64,000 nucleotides of DNA from Cryptomeria japonica. Lineage: Eukaryota; Streptophyta; Pinopsida; Cupressales; Cupressaceae. Positions 33,269-45,895 of this stretch are shown here, one piece after another (position 1 is the first letter of the stretch; each line of letters starts with the position of its first letter). The translations under genes were made by a program, and so were the position numbers. The notes beneath the pieces were generated by a model, which worked only from the letters and a program-made list of their open reading frames with translations, did not search any database and was not told where the DNA came from. The stretch spans positions 246,695,218-246,759,217 of the forward strand of contig NC_081406.1 of assembly GCF_030272615.1 (NCBI RefSeq). The letters are read 5' to 3'.

Positions 33269-34566
33269 TAACTGGTTTTCACCATTAGATCCACAATTTT
33301 TTCATTTTTACGACTGAGAGACTTGGCACTCCCCTGATTGTAGATATTGTTATGTTGTTCACTTGTGGAGCATGTTTCTGGGTTCACTAAGCACAAGTAT
33401 TGGACAATTGATTCATCATTTGGGAATATTGGTATATCATGATGTTTGGGTTCTTCCCAGTCTATGAGATTAGGATATATGAGTGGTAGGGAGTCATTTG
33501 GTAGGTTAAAATCAGTTGTTGTAAGTGTCATGATGGAGATATTGTCATAGTTGTTTGGGATATCGATAAGGTCTATGATATTCTTAGGGTCTTCGATGGT
33601 ACTTTCTTTGATATTGCCTTCTTTGTATTGTCGTTGCTCATTCTCACTAGCCTCATAGATATGTTGTGGTACAAATTCAAAGAGTCAAGATCTTGAACTT
33701 TGTCCCGCATGAGAAATTGGTGTGTATGTGTGGATTGTGTCCACCTCAATATCTTTAGTAACATCAGAAGAACTATCCCACTCATATTCATTGGAATCGG
33801 TTTCAGAATCATTGTCCTAGGTTACCTTACTGAATTTGACAGGTATATTGTATGCTGAGAAAAGGTCAGTGATAATTGACACAAGTTTAGTAGCATATTT
33901 TGATTCAGGGTTGGTGCTTGCTTGTACTCTTTGAATTTGTTCATACATAGTTTCCCTTATGTGAGTAGTAATTTATTTAGGTTCTTGTACATGATGTACT
34001 TTCTTATAAGAAGCTTCCTCCTTTTGAATAGGGAGTTCTTCTTGTCGTTTCTCGTCTTCTTCATGCTTTTTTTCCTTTCTTGTCTTTTCTGTTGCTTGGT
34101 TCTGTGCTTCTTGCCATGAGTCTTCATTATGTTTTTTCTTTTCTTTCCATTAAGGTTTTTTATGAGGATTTTGATTTTGCATAGGCGGAATATGTTGCTC
34201 ATACCCAAGTCTTGTTTTGTCTTTTGCAAATTGTCAATGAAGATGTATGGGTTCTATGATGCCTTCTTAGCGCTTGCCAATAAGTCCTTTTCCTTTATAT
34301 CCCATTCGTTGCATGATCCGAAACCCATTTCCATACTACTTTTTTGGTATGGTTACTTCTATGGTAGCAACTTTGATTTCTTCTTCATCCTTGTATAGCC
34401 ATCTAAGGATGTCTTTATCTTTTGATTCTTTAGCCAGTGTGCCCATTTGGATAAATTTACCATCAAACTTTGTGATGGGTTATGTTGCTTGATGTCTTCA
34501 TGTGGAAGGTTTTACATAAGACCTTGGTGAAGTTGGTAACTTGGATAGACACAAGGGTTTAAAAGA
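33269..34566 (-). pseudogene. G2 linker with G-patch remnant
   Basis: The order matches G1: PLIYPNLIDW near 33490, an acidic SETDSNEYEWDSS near 33790, a Lys/Glu-rich charged stretch (33950-34200), then YGNGFRIMQRMGYKGKG (about 34290-34340), a G-patch. Frames change several times. The Lys/Glu-rich stretch has no clear match in G1. Confidence 0.65.
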
Positions 34567-35289
34567 TTACTCCCCCATGCCTTGGTCCTTTATTTTCATC
34601 TTTTTCTTCAAGTTCATGGACAAAGACTTGATTTCTTCTTGATGGTTGGATGATGAGGAATATTGGGCCTCCCTATTGTGTGGAACCAGACTATCTTGAG
34701 TTTCCCCCATAGCATTGCAATACTGAAAAGGGTTATTATCTACAATTATTGAAATTTCCTGCCCATTGTAGGGGAACTTGATACATTGATGGTACATGGA
34801 AGGCACCACTTGCATTTCATGGATCCATGGATGACCCAATAGTATATTGTATGTCAAATCTATGTCCAAGACTTGGCACATGGTGTCTCTTTATACAAGA
34901 CCTACCTGAATGGGTAGTATCATAGTTCCTTCAGATGATCTTTCTTCATCATCATAGGCTTTGATAGTGATTTTATTTTGGGGATCAATAGCTAGCTCAG
35001 AGAATCCCAATGCATGGATAAGCTTTAAAGTACATATATTGAGCTCAACTCCTCCATCTATTAATACTCTTTTTACCTGATGTTTATAGACTAAGACCTC
35101 ATTATTTAGTGGGGTGTTATGCAAATGATTCAAGTAGACATCATCATGTTCATAAAAAGATATGTTATGTGGCACCATCATATGGGCCACCATGGCTTGG
35201 AATTGATCAATATCCAGATCACTGAGAATAACTGTTTTGATAAGAGTTTGCTCCAAGATATCCTTGTGTTTTGGTGAAATTTTGAGCAA
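34567..35289 (-). pseudogene. G2 aspartic protease
   Basis: VLIDGGVELNICTLKLIHAL gives the catalytic Asp loop. IDLTYNILLGHPWIHEMQVV gives the flap-side signature as in G1. One stop (34891) splits it while the frame stays the same. Confidence 0.83.
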
Positions 35290-36211
35290 CTCAAGTATAG
35301 ATATCTGAGTGGGAGTTCTCTATAGTTGGTCAACCAATTTATATTGAGTCTTAGGGAGAGTTGTTGATGTAGATGTGTTCCCCTTCAAGACATATTTTTG
35401 CGCTCTTGTTGTTACATTTATCAACGTATGTTCTTTTTTGTCTTTGATTTTTATGACATCACTTGATTGGTACATGCTAATATGTGATTGATGGTGTTTT
35501 TGTATATGTGATTAAAATGAGCTCCTTTGGTGTTGTTTGACATTGGTGCTCCTCCTTTGTCGTAATTGGGAAGAGGATTTTTAAAAGCTTCATGGTCACC
35601 ATTGGTTTTATGACCATCGACTGTTAAGTCGCCCTTGTCTATCATGTCTTGAACTATGTTCTTCAACCTCATGCAATCATTTGTGTTATGCACCTTGTTT
35701 CAATGATAATCACAATAATGTGAGTCAATTCACCATGGTGGTTTGACTTGGGGTTCAAATTTTATTTGCCAATAGCTCTCAAAATGCCAATTCTAAGGTT
35801 TGTCCTAATGGCATGTATGTTTATCAATACGGGAAAGTATTAGTGTTGCCTCTTTGGTATGTATCATTCCCTTGGTTGTTGTTGTTGTTACTTTGGTAAT
35901 TTTTGTTGTTGTTTGATGTTGAAGCTCCTTCGTTGGTATTTCGTTGATAAGTGTTAGTGCCTTGATTAGCACTTTTTTTATCATTATTGGATGGTGGGTT
36001 GCTTGATAAAGTCAACATTGGTTGTTTAAAATTTACATTGTTGGCATCGATTACCCAATCATTAACAATATTTGTGCTCCTTGTCCAAAATCTAGACTTG
36101 TCTGAATTGGTGTTATTGTTTTGATTGTTTAAGGTGTTATTTTTTGACAAACTAACACTTTCTTTAAAGCACTTCAAGGTTTATGTCTTGATGGAAGCTT
36201 CCTCTACTTGG
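35290..36211 (-). pseudogene. G2 Gag C-terminal part
   Basis: 35451-35693 has HNTNDCMRLKNIVQDMIDKG, the counterpart of the G1 Cys/His module. 35824-36177 is Asn/Gln/Ser-rich (NNNKNYQSNNNNNQGNDTYQ), as at the Gag end of G1. C1 cuts the gene at 36211/41288, with CTTGG duplicated. Confidence 0.75.
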
Positions 36212-36687
36212 TGTTGAAATGTGGTGACTGATCAGCAAAGTACTATACACTCAACATGTATCCTCACTGGGGTCCGGGGCTGGGCCAAGCCCTAGGCGGG
36301 GGTTTGGGGGCAGCAGCCCCCAAAGCGGGTGAAGCCAGCTACGGGGGTTCGGAAGCGGTAGCCCCTGAGAAAAAAAATTTTGCCATTTTTTTTGTTGATG
36401 AAAACCGACATTGTAATAAAACCTTAAAAAGGCCGACTTTGTTTTTACCCTAAAAATGCATGTTATAAGCGGTCGGGATGCTTAAGGCATTATAAGGTTG
36501 ATGTACTATTTTTGCTAGATAATAAGAAAGAATGAATGACTGTGTATGGTGGACGTAACCCATTCTGGGTGAACCACGTTAAATCTCTATGTTATATGTG
36601 TCCTGTTTTATTTCTTTATCTTTTGTATTTAAATCTGCATATAATTGTTAGTTCATATTTGCTTCGAATTTGCTTGAAACCCTAACA
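36212..36687 (+). repeat. C1 5' LTR
   Basis: TGTTGAAATGTGG to CCCTAACA, 476 bp. It contains a G/C-rich block (36269-36370) unusual for the window. Confidence 0.95.
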
Positions 36688-36689
36688 AT

Positions 36690-36701
36690 TGGTATCAGAG
36701 C
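36690..36701 (+). other. C1 primer binding site
   Basis: TGGTATCAGAGC, the complement of the 3' end of initiator tRNA-Met, 2 bp after the LTR. Confidence 0.93.
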
Positions 36702-36747
36702 AAGGTTTTATGTAAATTGGCAGGATTTTTAGATTTGAGTGGGAGCA

Positions 36748-37600
36748 ATGGAGGATTCCAAATTCAAGGTCGAAAAGTTTAATGGCCAGAATTATCAGTT
36801 ATGGAAAATGCAGATGGAGGATTACCTATATCAAAAGGATTTGTGGCGGCCATTAGAAGGAAAGGCAAAGAAAGTGACCACAATGTCAGATGAAGAATGG
36901 GACATTTTAGATAGAAAGGCACTCGGATCCATTCGATTGTTCCTTGCACCATTTGTAGCTTTCAATATAACAGAAGCAAAAATGGCTATAGATTTGATGG
37001 TGACATTGGCTAAGCTGTATGAGAAACCCTCGGCTTCGAATAAGGTATTTCTTATGAAGCATTTGTTTAATTTGAAAATGAGTGAGGGAGGATCTGTAGC
37101 GAAGCACTTAAATGAATTTAATACAATTACCAGTCAATTGTCTTCAGTAAAAATTACCTTTGTAGAAGAGGTTAGGGCTCTCTTGATTCTATGTTCTTTG
37201 CCAGAAAGCTGGAATAGCTTGGTTATGGTTGTAAGTAACTCTGTCTCTAGTAAAAATACTTTGGTATTTGATGATATTGTTGGTGTTATCCTAAGCGAGG
37301 AAATCTGAAGGAAAAGCACAGGTGAGACTCCAACATCATCGGGTAGTGTTTTGAATGTGGAGAATAGAGGAAGATCAAAGGAAAGAGGAAAAGGCCCTTG
37401 GAATGAGAAGTCACAAGGGAAGTCAAAGAAAGGATGCTCTCAATCTAGAGGAAAGAAAGATTGTTGGTACTACAGAAAGCCTGGTCATCTAAAGAAAGGT
37501 TGTTGGTCTCAGAAAAACAAAGAAGGAGACAAAAATGAAAATGACAGTAAGGAAGCTAATATTGCAAGTAATACTTTACAAGATGCTTTAATCTTATGTT
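36748..37600 (+). pseudogene. C1 Gag
   Basis: ATG at 36748 (MEDSKFKVEKFNGQNYQLW), the typical Copia Gag start. The UBN2-like domain includes KLYEKPSASNKVFLMKHLF and LPESWNSLV. The basic region is followed by a CCHC knuckle, CWYYRKPGHLKKGC (about 37462), whose second Cys is Tyr. One stop, TGA at 37306, is in frame. Gag forms the particle and binds the RNA. Confidence 0.9.
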
Positions 37601-38914
37601 TGGATAATGTTAATGATTCTTGGGTAATAGATTCTGGGGCTTCATTTCATGCTACACCCCATAGAAAATATTTTCTAGATTATGTTCAAGGTGATTTTCG
37701 ATAGGTATATTTGGGTGATGATGAGCCCTGTCAAATTGTTGGAAAAGGAAAGATAAAGATCAAGTTTGCAGAATGGTAATGACTGGTTTCTGTAGGAGGT
37801 AAGACATGTTCTTAACTTAAGAAGAAATTTAATTTCTACAAGGCAACTAGGTAGTGAAGGTTGCATAGTTACCTTCTTAGACAGTATCTGGAAGGTCAGT
37901 AAAGGATCATTAGTAGTAGCTAAAGGTGCAAAGGTAGGCACATTATATTTGTGTATTGGTAACACTTACTCTATCTTAGCTACTATAGATAAAGTTATTG
38001 TAGGGACAACAACAATAGATGTTGCAAGAATAGATTCGATAATGTGGCACCATAGGCTTGGGCACATGAGTGAGAAAGGGATGAAAATCCTTCACTCCAA
38101 AAATCTATTGCCAGGACTAAAGAAGATTGATTTAGAGTTATGTGAAAGTTGTGTTTATGGCAAACAGAAAAGAGTTAGATTTCTCAAGGTTGGGAAAGAG
38201 AAGAAGAGTGAAAAGTTAGAGCTTATGCATTCAAATGTATGGGGATCAGCTCAGGTATCATCTCTAGGTGGCTCTTGTTATTATGTTATTTTTATTGATG
38301 ACTCAACTAGAAAAACATGGGTATATTTCCTAAAGCAAAAATCAGATGTTTTTGAAACTTTTAAGAAATGGAAAGCTTTGGTTGAGAATGAGACAGGAAA
38401 AAGGTTGAAGTGTCTCAGATTAGATAATGGAGGTGAGTATTGCAGCAAGGCATTTGAAGATTACTGCTCCTTAAATGGGATTAGAAAGTAGAAGACAGTT
38501 ACAAGAACTCCACAGGAAAATGGTGTGTCAGAGAGAATGAATAGGACTATCATGGAACGCGCGAGGAGCATGAGATTGCATGTTGGATTGCCCTTACATT
38601 TTTGGGCAAATGTTGTACATAGTGTTGTCTATTTGATAAATAGAGGACCTTCAACCCCTTTGGATGGTGGTATTCTAGAGGAGGCATGGACTGGTAAAAA
38701 GATAAATTATTCTTTTCTGAAAACCTTTGGTTGTGAAGCTTTTGTCCATTTTGATAAAGAAAACAGAACCAAGCTTGATGCTAAATCTCATAAATGTACC
38801 TTCATTGGACATGGGATAGATGAATATGGCTATCGGTTATGGGATTTTGAAAATAAGAAAATAACTAGAAGTAGAGATGCTATATTCAATGAGAAGGTTC
38901 TGTATAAAGAATAG
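37601..38914 (+). pseudogene. C1 protease and integrase
   Basis: WVIDSGASFHATPH (about 37620) is the intact Copia protease active site. A TAG (37702) and a frameshift near 37760 follow. Integrase has the HHCC domain (MWHHRLGHMSEKGM ... CESCVYGKQKR), HSNVWGSAQV where the first catalytic Asp is Asn, LRLDNGGEYC (second Asp) and ENGVSERMNRT (Glu). Stop at 38489. Loss of the first Asp would abolish integration. Confidence 0.88.
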
Positions 38915-39019
38915 ATGCATGAAAAGAAGCATGAACAAGACAAGCAAGAATAAGTGGTGTTGGATGAGATTCCTAAAAATGAAATGCCATAGGTACCTGA
39001 TGCTCAGCAACAACAGAAT

Positions 39020-40675
39020 GTTCCACAAACTCCTACAAGTGTTAGATGTTCTACGAGGTCAAGTAGACCCCCTGAAAGATTTTCTCCTTCTTTGTATTCT
39101 ATATTATTAACTGATTCTGGTGAACTAGAAGAATATGAAGAAGCAATGCAGGTGGATGCCAAACAACAGTGGGAGTTAGGCATGAAAGAGGAGATGGACT
39201 CCTTGATGAAAAATAAGACTTGGGACTTAGTCCCTTTACCTGCAGAAAAAAGAGCCTTGACTAACAAATGGGTTTATTAGCTAAAGGAGGAGGAAGGAGG
39301 TCAGAAAAGATATAAGGCCAGACTTGTGGTAAAAGGTTTTGCATAGAAAAAGGGTATAGATTATGATGAAATATTTTCTCAAGTTGTAAAAATGAATTCA
39401 ATTAGAACTGTACTTAGTCTTGTGGCTGCAGATGATTTACATCTTGAACAATTAGATGTGAAAACAACTTTTCTCCATGGAGATTTAGAGGAGGAAATTT
39501 ACATGTTGCAACCACAGGGATATGAGGTCAAAGGTAAGGAGAACTTGGTGTACAGGTTGAAGAAAATTTTGTATGGCCTAAAGCAAGCACCCCGACAATG
39601 GTATTTAAAATTTGATAGTTTCATGGCTGAACATAGTTATCATAGATGTCATTCTAATCATTGTGTATATTTTAAGAGATTTGATAATGGCAGTTATATT
39701 ATCATGTTGCTTTATGTTGATGACATGCTTGTTGCTGGGTCTAACATGCAACATATAAATGATCTTAAACGGAAATTAGCTAGGTCATTTTCTATGAAGG
39801 ATTTGGGTGCAGCTAAGCAAATTTTCGGTATGAGGATTACATGGGATAGGAAAAATAGAACCTTGAATTTGTCCCAAAGTGAGTATATAAAGAAGGTGTT
39901 GAAAAGATTTAACATGTAGGATGCAAAAGCAGTTAGTACACCTTTGGCTAGTCATTTCAAATTGACTAAGGAGATGTGCCCAAAGGCACAGGAAGAGGTT
40001 AATAAAATGTCTAACATCTCGTATTCATCAATTGTTGGCAGTCTGATGTATGCAATGGTATGCACCAGGCCAGATATTGCACATGCAGTGGGAGTTGTGA
40101 GTAGGTTTATGAGTAATCCGGGTATGGAACATTGGAATGCTATGAAATGGATTCTTCGGTATTCGAAAGGAACTACTACGAAGGCATTATGTTTCGAAGG
40201 ATCTAATGCTGCTCTAAGTGGATTTGTTGACTCTGATCTGGCGGGTGATATTGATTCACGGAGGAGTACTATAGGGTATGTTTTTACTATAGGGGGAACT
40301 GTAGTCAGTTGGATTTCTAGGCTACAAAAGGTTGTTGCACTTTCAACCACTGAAGCTGAGTATGTTGCTGCTACAGAAGCCAGCAAGGAGATGATTTGGT
40401 TACAATGTTTTCTGGAGGAATTGGGTCAAACACAGGAGGATCACCCATTGTATACTGATAGCCAGAGTGCCATTCATCTTGCAAAGAACTCTGCTTTTCA
40501 TTCAAGGACAAAGCACATTCAGCTCAGGTACCATTTCATCCGGACTGTTTTGGAGGAGGGTCAGTTACAGCTCGAGAAGATTCACACAAGTGAGAATCCT
40601 GTCGATATGTTCATGAAGGCAGTTCCACAAGAGAAGTTGATTTCTTCTTTAGTTTCTGTTGGCCTTCTTGATTGA
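39020..40675 (+). pseudogene. C1 reverse transcriptase and RNase H
   Basis: Same frame as the integrase. NKTWDLVPLPAEKRALTNKW, LDVKTTFLHGDLEEEIYM and YGLKQAPRQWY lead to an intact LLYVDDMLVAG (39713). RNase H carries GFVDSDLAGDIDSRRST, STTEAEYVAA and YTDSQSAIHLAKN, with Asp, Glu and Asp present. It ends at the natural TGA (40673). Stops at 39278, 39344 and 39917 interrupt it. The upstream linker (38915-39019) has three further stops. Confidence 0.9.
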
Positions 40676-40811
40676 TAATTGTGGAATGTATACCAGTCGA
40701 GTCCTAGTGTTTTTTCCAGTGGATATGGCATGTACAGTGGTGTCGTGTAGTTTCAGTCTCCAAGTGGGATATTGTTTGGTGTGGAGCCTGATCAGTCTCC
40801 AAGTGGCAGAT

Positions 40812-41287
40812 TGTTGAAATGTGGCGACTGATCAGCAAAGTATTATACACTCAGCATGTATCCTCACTGAGGTCTGGGGCCGGGTCGAGCCTTGGGTGGG
40901 GGTTGGGGGGCGACAGTGCCCAAAGTGGGCGAAGCCCGCTACGGGGGTTTGGGGGTGGTAGCCCCCGAGAAAAAAAAATTTGCCATTTTTTTTGTTGATG
41001 AAAACCAACATTGTAATAAAACCCTAAAAAGGCCGACTTTGTTTTTTCCCTAAAAATGCATGTTATAAGCGGTCAGAATGCTTAAGGCATTGTAAGGTTG
41101 ATGTACTATTTTTGCTGGATAATAAGAAAGATTGGACGACTGTGTATGGTGGACGTAACCGATTCTGGGTGAACCATGTTAAATCTCTGTGTTATCTGTG
41201 TCCTATTTTATTTCTTTATCTTTTGTATTTAAATCTGCATATAATTGTTAGTTCATATTTGCTTCGGATCTGCTTGAAACCCTAACA
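40812..41287 (+). repeat. C1 3' LTR
   Basis: 476 bp from TGTTGAAATGTGG to CCCTAACA, preceded by a purine-rich AAGTGGCAGAT (40801-40811) as PPT candidate. Divergence from the 5' LTR is mostly C/T and G/A. Confidence 0.95.
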
Positions 41288-41292
41288 CTTGG

Positions 41293-42118
41293 ATACCAAC
41301 TCATAATTGTGTTATGAATTTATTTACCAACTCATCAAATGATCTGATAGGAGGTGTGAGTTTTGACAACCACTCTTGTTTTCCCTCCCAAACTTCTTGG
41401 GAATAATCTCATTAAGTATGTGTCATTGTGAGAAAACTCCAAGATCATGGTACAAAATTCTCGAACGTGATCATGGAGATCACTCTTACCATCATATTTG
41501 TCATACTTTGGTATATCTGAATTTGGGGGAAAAGGTACCATGTTCAATCTCCTATCAAAAGGATAAGGACAAATATCATCTAATGAGTATCATACTATGG
41601 TCCCTTGTTGCATGTCCTGCATTTGTCTTTGAAGTGTTTGGAGTTGTTGTGTAAGAGCAACTAGGGGTACATTTGTCCTTTGATGGGGAGCTTCCCCCCA
41701 TTCATTAAGATTGTCTTGATTGTGGGTATGGTCTTATTCATGAGTGTTGTCTTGTTCATGGGTGTGATCTCGATTGTGTATGTTTTCTTGATCCCATGTT
41801 TCCTCTTCTCTCAGTTCTTGATAAGCATAGTTTCTTGCCCTTGTTCTTGAAATTCTCTAATCTATATTCCTTAATTTTTTTCATGTTAAAATCCTTTGGA
41901 ATATTGACTCCTTTTCTAGTTAGTATGAGTAGACACTTTTTCTTATCCACTTCTATAAGTCTTTCTACGAGTTTTTGGAAAGTCGCATTCTCTTGACATT
42001 CTTGGAGAATCTCATCGGTGATCTCTGTTTCTCCCATATTTGCATATTCATCAAAAGGATTGGACAGTCTACGACTCATACTTGATTCTGGATGTGATTC
42101 CTTCTTTTTGTTTCTCTG
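41293..42118 (-). pseudogene. G2 Gag capsid remnant
   Basis: 41335-41547 translates to IPKYDKYDGKSDLHDHVREF and DTYLMRLFPRSLGGK, aligning with the G1 capsid start (24600-24780). 41756-42079 gives FDEYANMGETEITDEILQEC and a Lys-rich tail, the region upstream. Frames change between them. C1 separates it from the Gag C-terminus. Confidence 0.78.
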
Positions 42119-42993
42119 AGATCAAGTGACAGTGGGCATTAATATATCTCTATCATAGTGAATTCTTCTTCTTCTATTGGGGTTCTTGGTGGAGTTGGTG
42201 GCTCAAGTCGAGCTTTGTTGTAAGTGCTAAGAAACCTTGGAAACAAGGCAGGATTAATTCATCCTCCACTATTAGGGTGTTGGTTGGATACTTCTTTCTA
42301 AATGTAAGCCCTACTTCTCTAAGGTTCTTTTTCAAATTCATTGGTTTTTCCTTGGATATACAACCGCATATGATGCAAGAATGTGCAATGTGATGTAAAG
42401 AGTTGATGATTGATATAGCAAAATTTACTCCTTTTGCTAAGTGAATTAGAACTAGGTTGTCTCTTCTTCAACTTAGTCTTTTGATGAAGACTTCTTCTTC
42501 TCAAAATATGGGGAGTGGTCATACACAAATGATCAATTGTTGATGTTGATGTTGGATATGGATACATCATTTTGGAAACTCAAGTCTACTTGTCAAGTAG
42601 AAGTTTAGTTTGATTTTCTTCTATGACAAAGTGTGCCAAATGATATGAGTCAAGTTTCATGCTCTAGAAACTTTATTTGACAACTTGAGACCTAACTAGG
42701 TATTGGTTTGATAGGATTCGTTGGATGGTGGAACCTCTGATCACTGATTTGATGCTCCTCAATTTTGTTGGATGAAATTTGATGTCAAGATAGCTAAAGA
42801 TTTGATATCTCTTTCTAAGGGTGCTTAGTTGGATTCAAAAATTTCTCACTTATGATCCTTTTTTCAAATTTGGTTTTTGGATTTGTCAGAGGACCTCAAA
42901 GGGTATCCAAAATTGTTGATGAAAATTTCACAAGATTACTGGTTTGCTCTTTATTTTTTGCTAATTTTGATCATGCCCTAGAATAGAGACCTG
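42119..42993 (-). other. G2 Gag N-terminal region and leader junction
   Basis: Short minus-strand frames only (for example 42319-42570) without motif. Probably the decayed counterpart of the G1 Gln-rich N-terminus. Confidence 0.45.
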
Positions 42994-43313
42994 ATGCGCT
43001 AAAGGATGCTCTCAAAGAGCTACAAAATGGTCCATATGCACTATGTTGCCTCTCAAATGCGCTATTTTATACTGTTTGATAACATAATTGTTGAATCATT
43101 TATGCACTAATATGTCCCTTTGAGGCGCTAATGTTTGGTATAAATGTGCTATAATATGCTTTAGATGTGTTAGGTTGATGCTCCTATGCACTACAGTGAT
43201 TTTGACAAGTGTTATTTGAGCTTTTACCAGTATGATATTGATCATGTGCTAATGTGAGTGATGAAAGCGCTAATTGTTGGTTGGAATGAGCTATCGTATG
43301 GTTGAGATGCACT
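42994..43313 (-). repeat. 21-bp-phased heptamer array 1 in the G2 leader
   Basis: A degenerate heptamer, plus-strand RTGYRCT, starts at 42994, 43015, 43036, 43057; 43102, 43123, 43144, 43165, 43186, 43207; and 43244, 43265, 43286, 43307. Within each block the spacing is exactly 21. Bases between heptamers are poorly conserved. Confidence 0.85.
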
Positions 43314-43618
43314 AGGATGTTGCTCTTACACTCTACCTGTCCTAACAACTTTGTTTTGATGTTTTCGTTGAGATGTTGAGAAATGAATTTTGTGACTTTA
43401 TGGATGATTTTCTGAAAAATGACTCAAAAACACAACAAATAGAAGTGATAACAACTTGTCTATGCTAAACAAATAGTGCATGTTATTTTGAAGATATTTT
43501 CAAATCCTTGATGTTTTCACTGGTTTGGATTACAAAAAGACAGATCAACCAGACTCTTTATTCAAGGGTCATTGACAATATCATAGCCCACTAGTCTCGA
43601 TACTCCATTAGGTCAAAT

Positions 43619-45004
43619 TGTTGAAAATGTGCCTCGAATTAACTTGACTTGTGTTCAAACTGATTGGATTAACCTATTCTGCTGGAACCCACTTCTTGTG
43701 ATCGGCTATCAGGTGAGCAAGTCCAAGATGATCCAACAGCTCACTATACCGTGATGGGAAGATGATCAAAAGTTATTCCCCATAGCTTGGCAACAAAGCA
43801 TGTGCAAAAGGAAGCTAGTTAAAGACTGAGTAGATCAAGGTTGATCCAATGGTGGTCACTAGGTTGCGATGGGAAATTCCTCGTTAGAATATCCATCGTG
43901 ACCCAGCGACAAAGTAGAGCTTCATTCTGGTGGTTCATAAGGTCATGCTAAGGTGGTTGGATAGGGACTTCAGAGCCAATCAGGGAGTGACACGTGGCAT
44001 AAGTGAGCGTCCGAGGTGAGATAAGGGTCTTGCAAATTGAGAAGATCCAACGATAGATCCAAGGAAGATCAACGGTGGAGTAAAATTATAGGACTATCAA
44101 TGGTTGTCGTTGTACCGAGGTTGTGAGGTGCCCAAAATATTATCCCTTGCAACATGGTGACCAAGTGGTGGGACCTGGTAGGAGAGTGGCTAAGGTGAGT
44201 TAAAAGCCGAGAATATCATGGATGATCGAACAACAATTGCAGAAGATCTGATGGTGGTTGCTAGGTCGCGATGGGAAATTTCTCATTAGACTTTCCATCG
44301 TGACCCAACAACAAAGAAGACTTTCATTCTGGGTGGTTAGTGAGGTCGTGCTAAGGTGGTAGGATAGGGACCCTGGAGCCAATCAGGCAGTGCCACGTGG
44401 CAGAGCCACATTAGTGGAGTTGATAGTTCATTAGGAGATCGGAGCAATGCTTTTGCGGTCTTTCCAATGGCTGATGAAGTAGAGAAAGACTATGGGTGTG
44501 CACTCAAACCGGAGTCCAAAAGGTAAACACTTGGACACTGAAGATGGTCTTATCAGTTTATATGAATACAAAACAACCCAACTTCCTAGTGCATGTGGGA
44601 TATTGTGTTTCTTATGAATGCAGACCGACGCAGACGGTTAGACTTCAAACCATTGGTGTAGTTGCTCAGATGAATTGTTGATAATTTGATATATGAAGCC
44701 ATTGGATAACTATGGTGAATGTCATAGATAATCGGGATCTGATTATAGTGTCCATTTCATGAGAATCTGAGAATGAATACCTGTAGTTACAAACTAAAAC
44801 TTAATGGTAAATTCATTTACTGGAAATAAAATGTTTCAACTATTGGTGGCGGGTTTTTTTCCCAAAAGGGTTTTCCCATGTAATTCTTGGTGTTTTGTCT
44901 ATGTTATTCTTACCATTCTGTAAAAGTTTTTAAATTGCATTCTTGCATGATCTTCCTTGTTAATTGACATTAGGAAGGTGTTTCTGCACTATGCTTTCCT
45001 TACA
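43619..45004 (+). repeat. C2 5' LTR
   Basis: From TGTTGAAAATGTGCC to CTTTCCTTACA. Inside, a ~400-bp block recurs in degenerate form (43850-44010 against 44250-44400: GGTCACTAGGTYGCGATGGG), an internal duplication of U3. Confidence 0.95.
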
Positions 45005-45006
45005 AG

Positions 45007-45018
45007 TGGTATCAGAGC
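45007..45018 (+). other. C2 primer binding site
   Basis: TGGTATCAGAGC, the initiator tRNA-Met type, 2 bp after the LTR. Confidence 0.93.
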
Positions 45019-45122
45019 TTGGCCCATTTTGTTATCTTTGTTGGGTAGGAATAGTTTTTTGTGTCAGTCTTGTTTCAGTGGGAGTCTTGCAAAGTGTCTA
45101 CTTGTTTGGTTTATAGGTTAAG

Positions 45123-45895
45123 ATGGTGAGCACCTCAGGGTGCATAGACATGGAGAAATTTAATGGTTCCAGTTTTGAACTATGGAAACTCAAGATGGAA
45201 GACTTGTTGGTCAACTGAGACCTTTGGATTGCTATGTCTAGGCAGAAACCTAGAGGAATGAGGCAAGAGGATTGGGAATTAGCCGATCGGAAGGCAAGGG
45301 GTCTAATCAAGCTATGTCTTGCTTATTATGTTCTATTAAATGTCCATGAGGGGAAGACTACACATCTTCTCTGGAATAAGTTGGGAGATATTTATCAAGG
45401 TAAGTCCTTGGTGAATAAACTTTTCTTGAGGAAGAAGTTGTACTCTCTGAAGATGGATGCAGTTTCACCATTGGCAGACCACTTGAATGCATTCAACATG
45501 GTTCTTGCATAGTTAACTTCTATTGGTGTGACCATTCAATAAGAAGAACATTGCATGTTGTTGTTGTGTTCATTACCTGACTCTTGGAATCACTTAGTGA
45601 TGGCTATTGGTAGTACTATGACCTAGTTCAAGATGGATACTATGGTTAATAATCTTTTGTCAGAAGAAATGAGAAAGAAGTCTTCTAAGATGACAAAAGA
45701 TGCACTCTCTGTTTGAGGCAGACCAAAGGACAAAGACAAGAAGAAAGGAAAGAAGTCCAAGTCCAAGTCTCAAGAGAGATCAAAATCTCCAAGCAAAAAG
45801 TCAAAGGTGAAGTCTGGAAGTGTGGGCAAAAATGGCATATCCGAAAGGATTGCAAGGACAAGAAGAAGAAGAAGTATTCTGACACTGAATCTTCT
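45123..45895 (+). pseudogene. C2 Gag
   Basis: ATG at 45123. MEKFNGSSFELWKLKMEDLL identifies Copia Gag, and LPDSWNHLVMAIG follows. Stops at 45216, 45510, 45540 and later. The knuckle VWKCGQKWHIRKDC has lost its first Cys and the GH, and lies in a shifted frame. Confidence 0.88.

Larger units (their letters stand above)
36212..41287 (+). mobile_element. C1: Ty1/Copia element (Tork/TNT-like)
   Basis: 5076 bp. Two 476-bp LTRs (about 40 differences by eye, ~8-9%) bounded by TSD CTTGG at 36207-36211 and 41288-41292. PBS TGGTATCAGAGC is at 36690. One gag-pol reads in the Copia order GAG-PR-INT-RT-RH. It inserted in the G2 gag. Confidence 0.95.

Noticed and set aside
39952-40386. 144-residue minus-strand ORF
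   Set aside because: Lies opposite the intact C1 RNase H; shadow frame.
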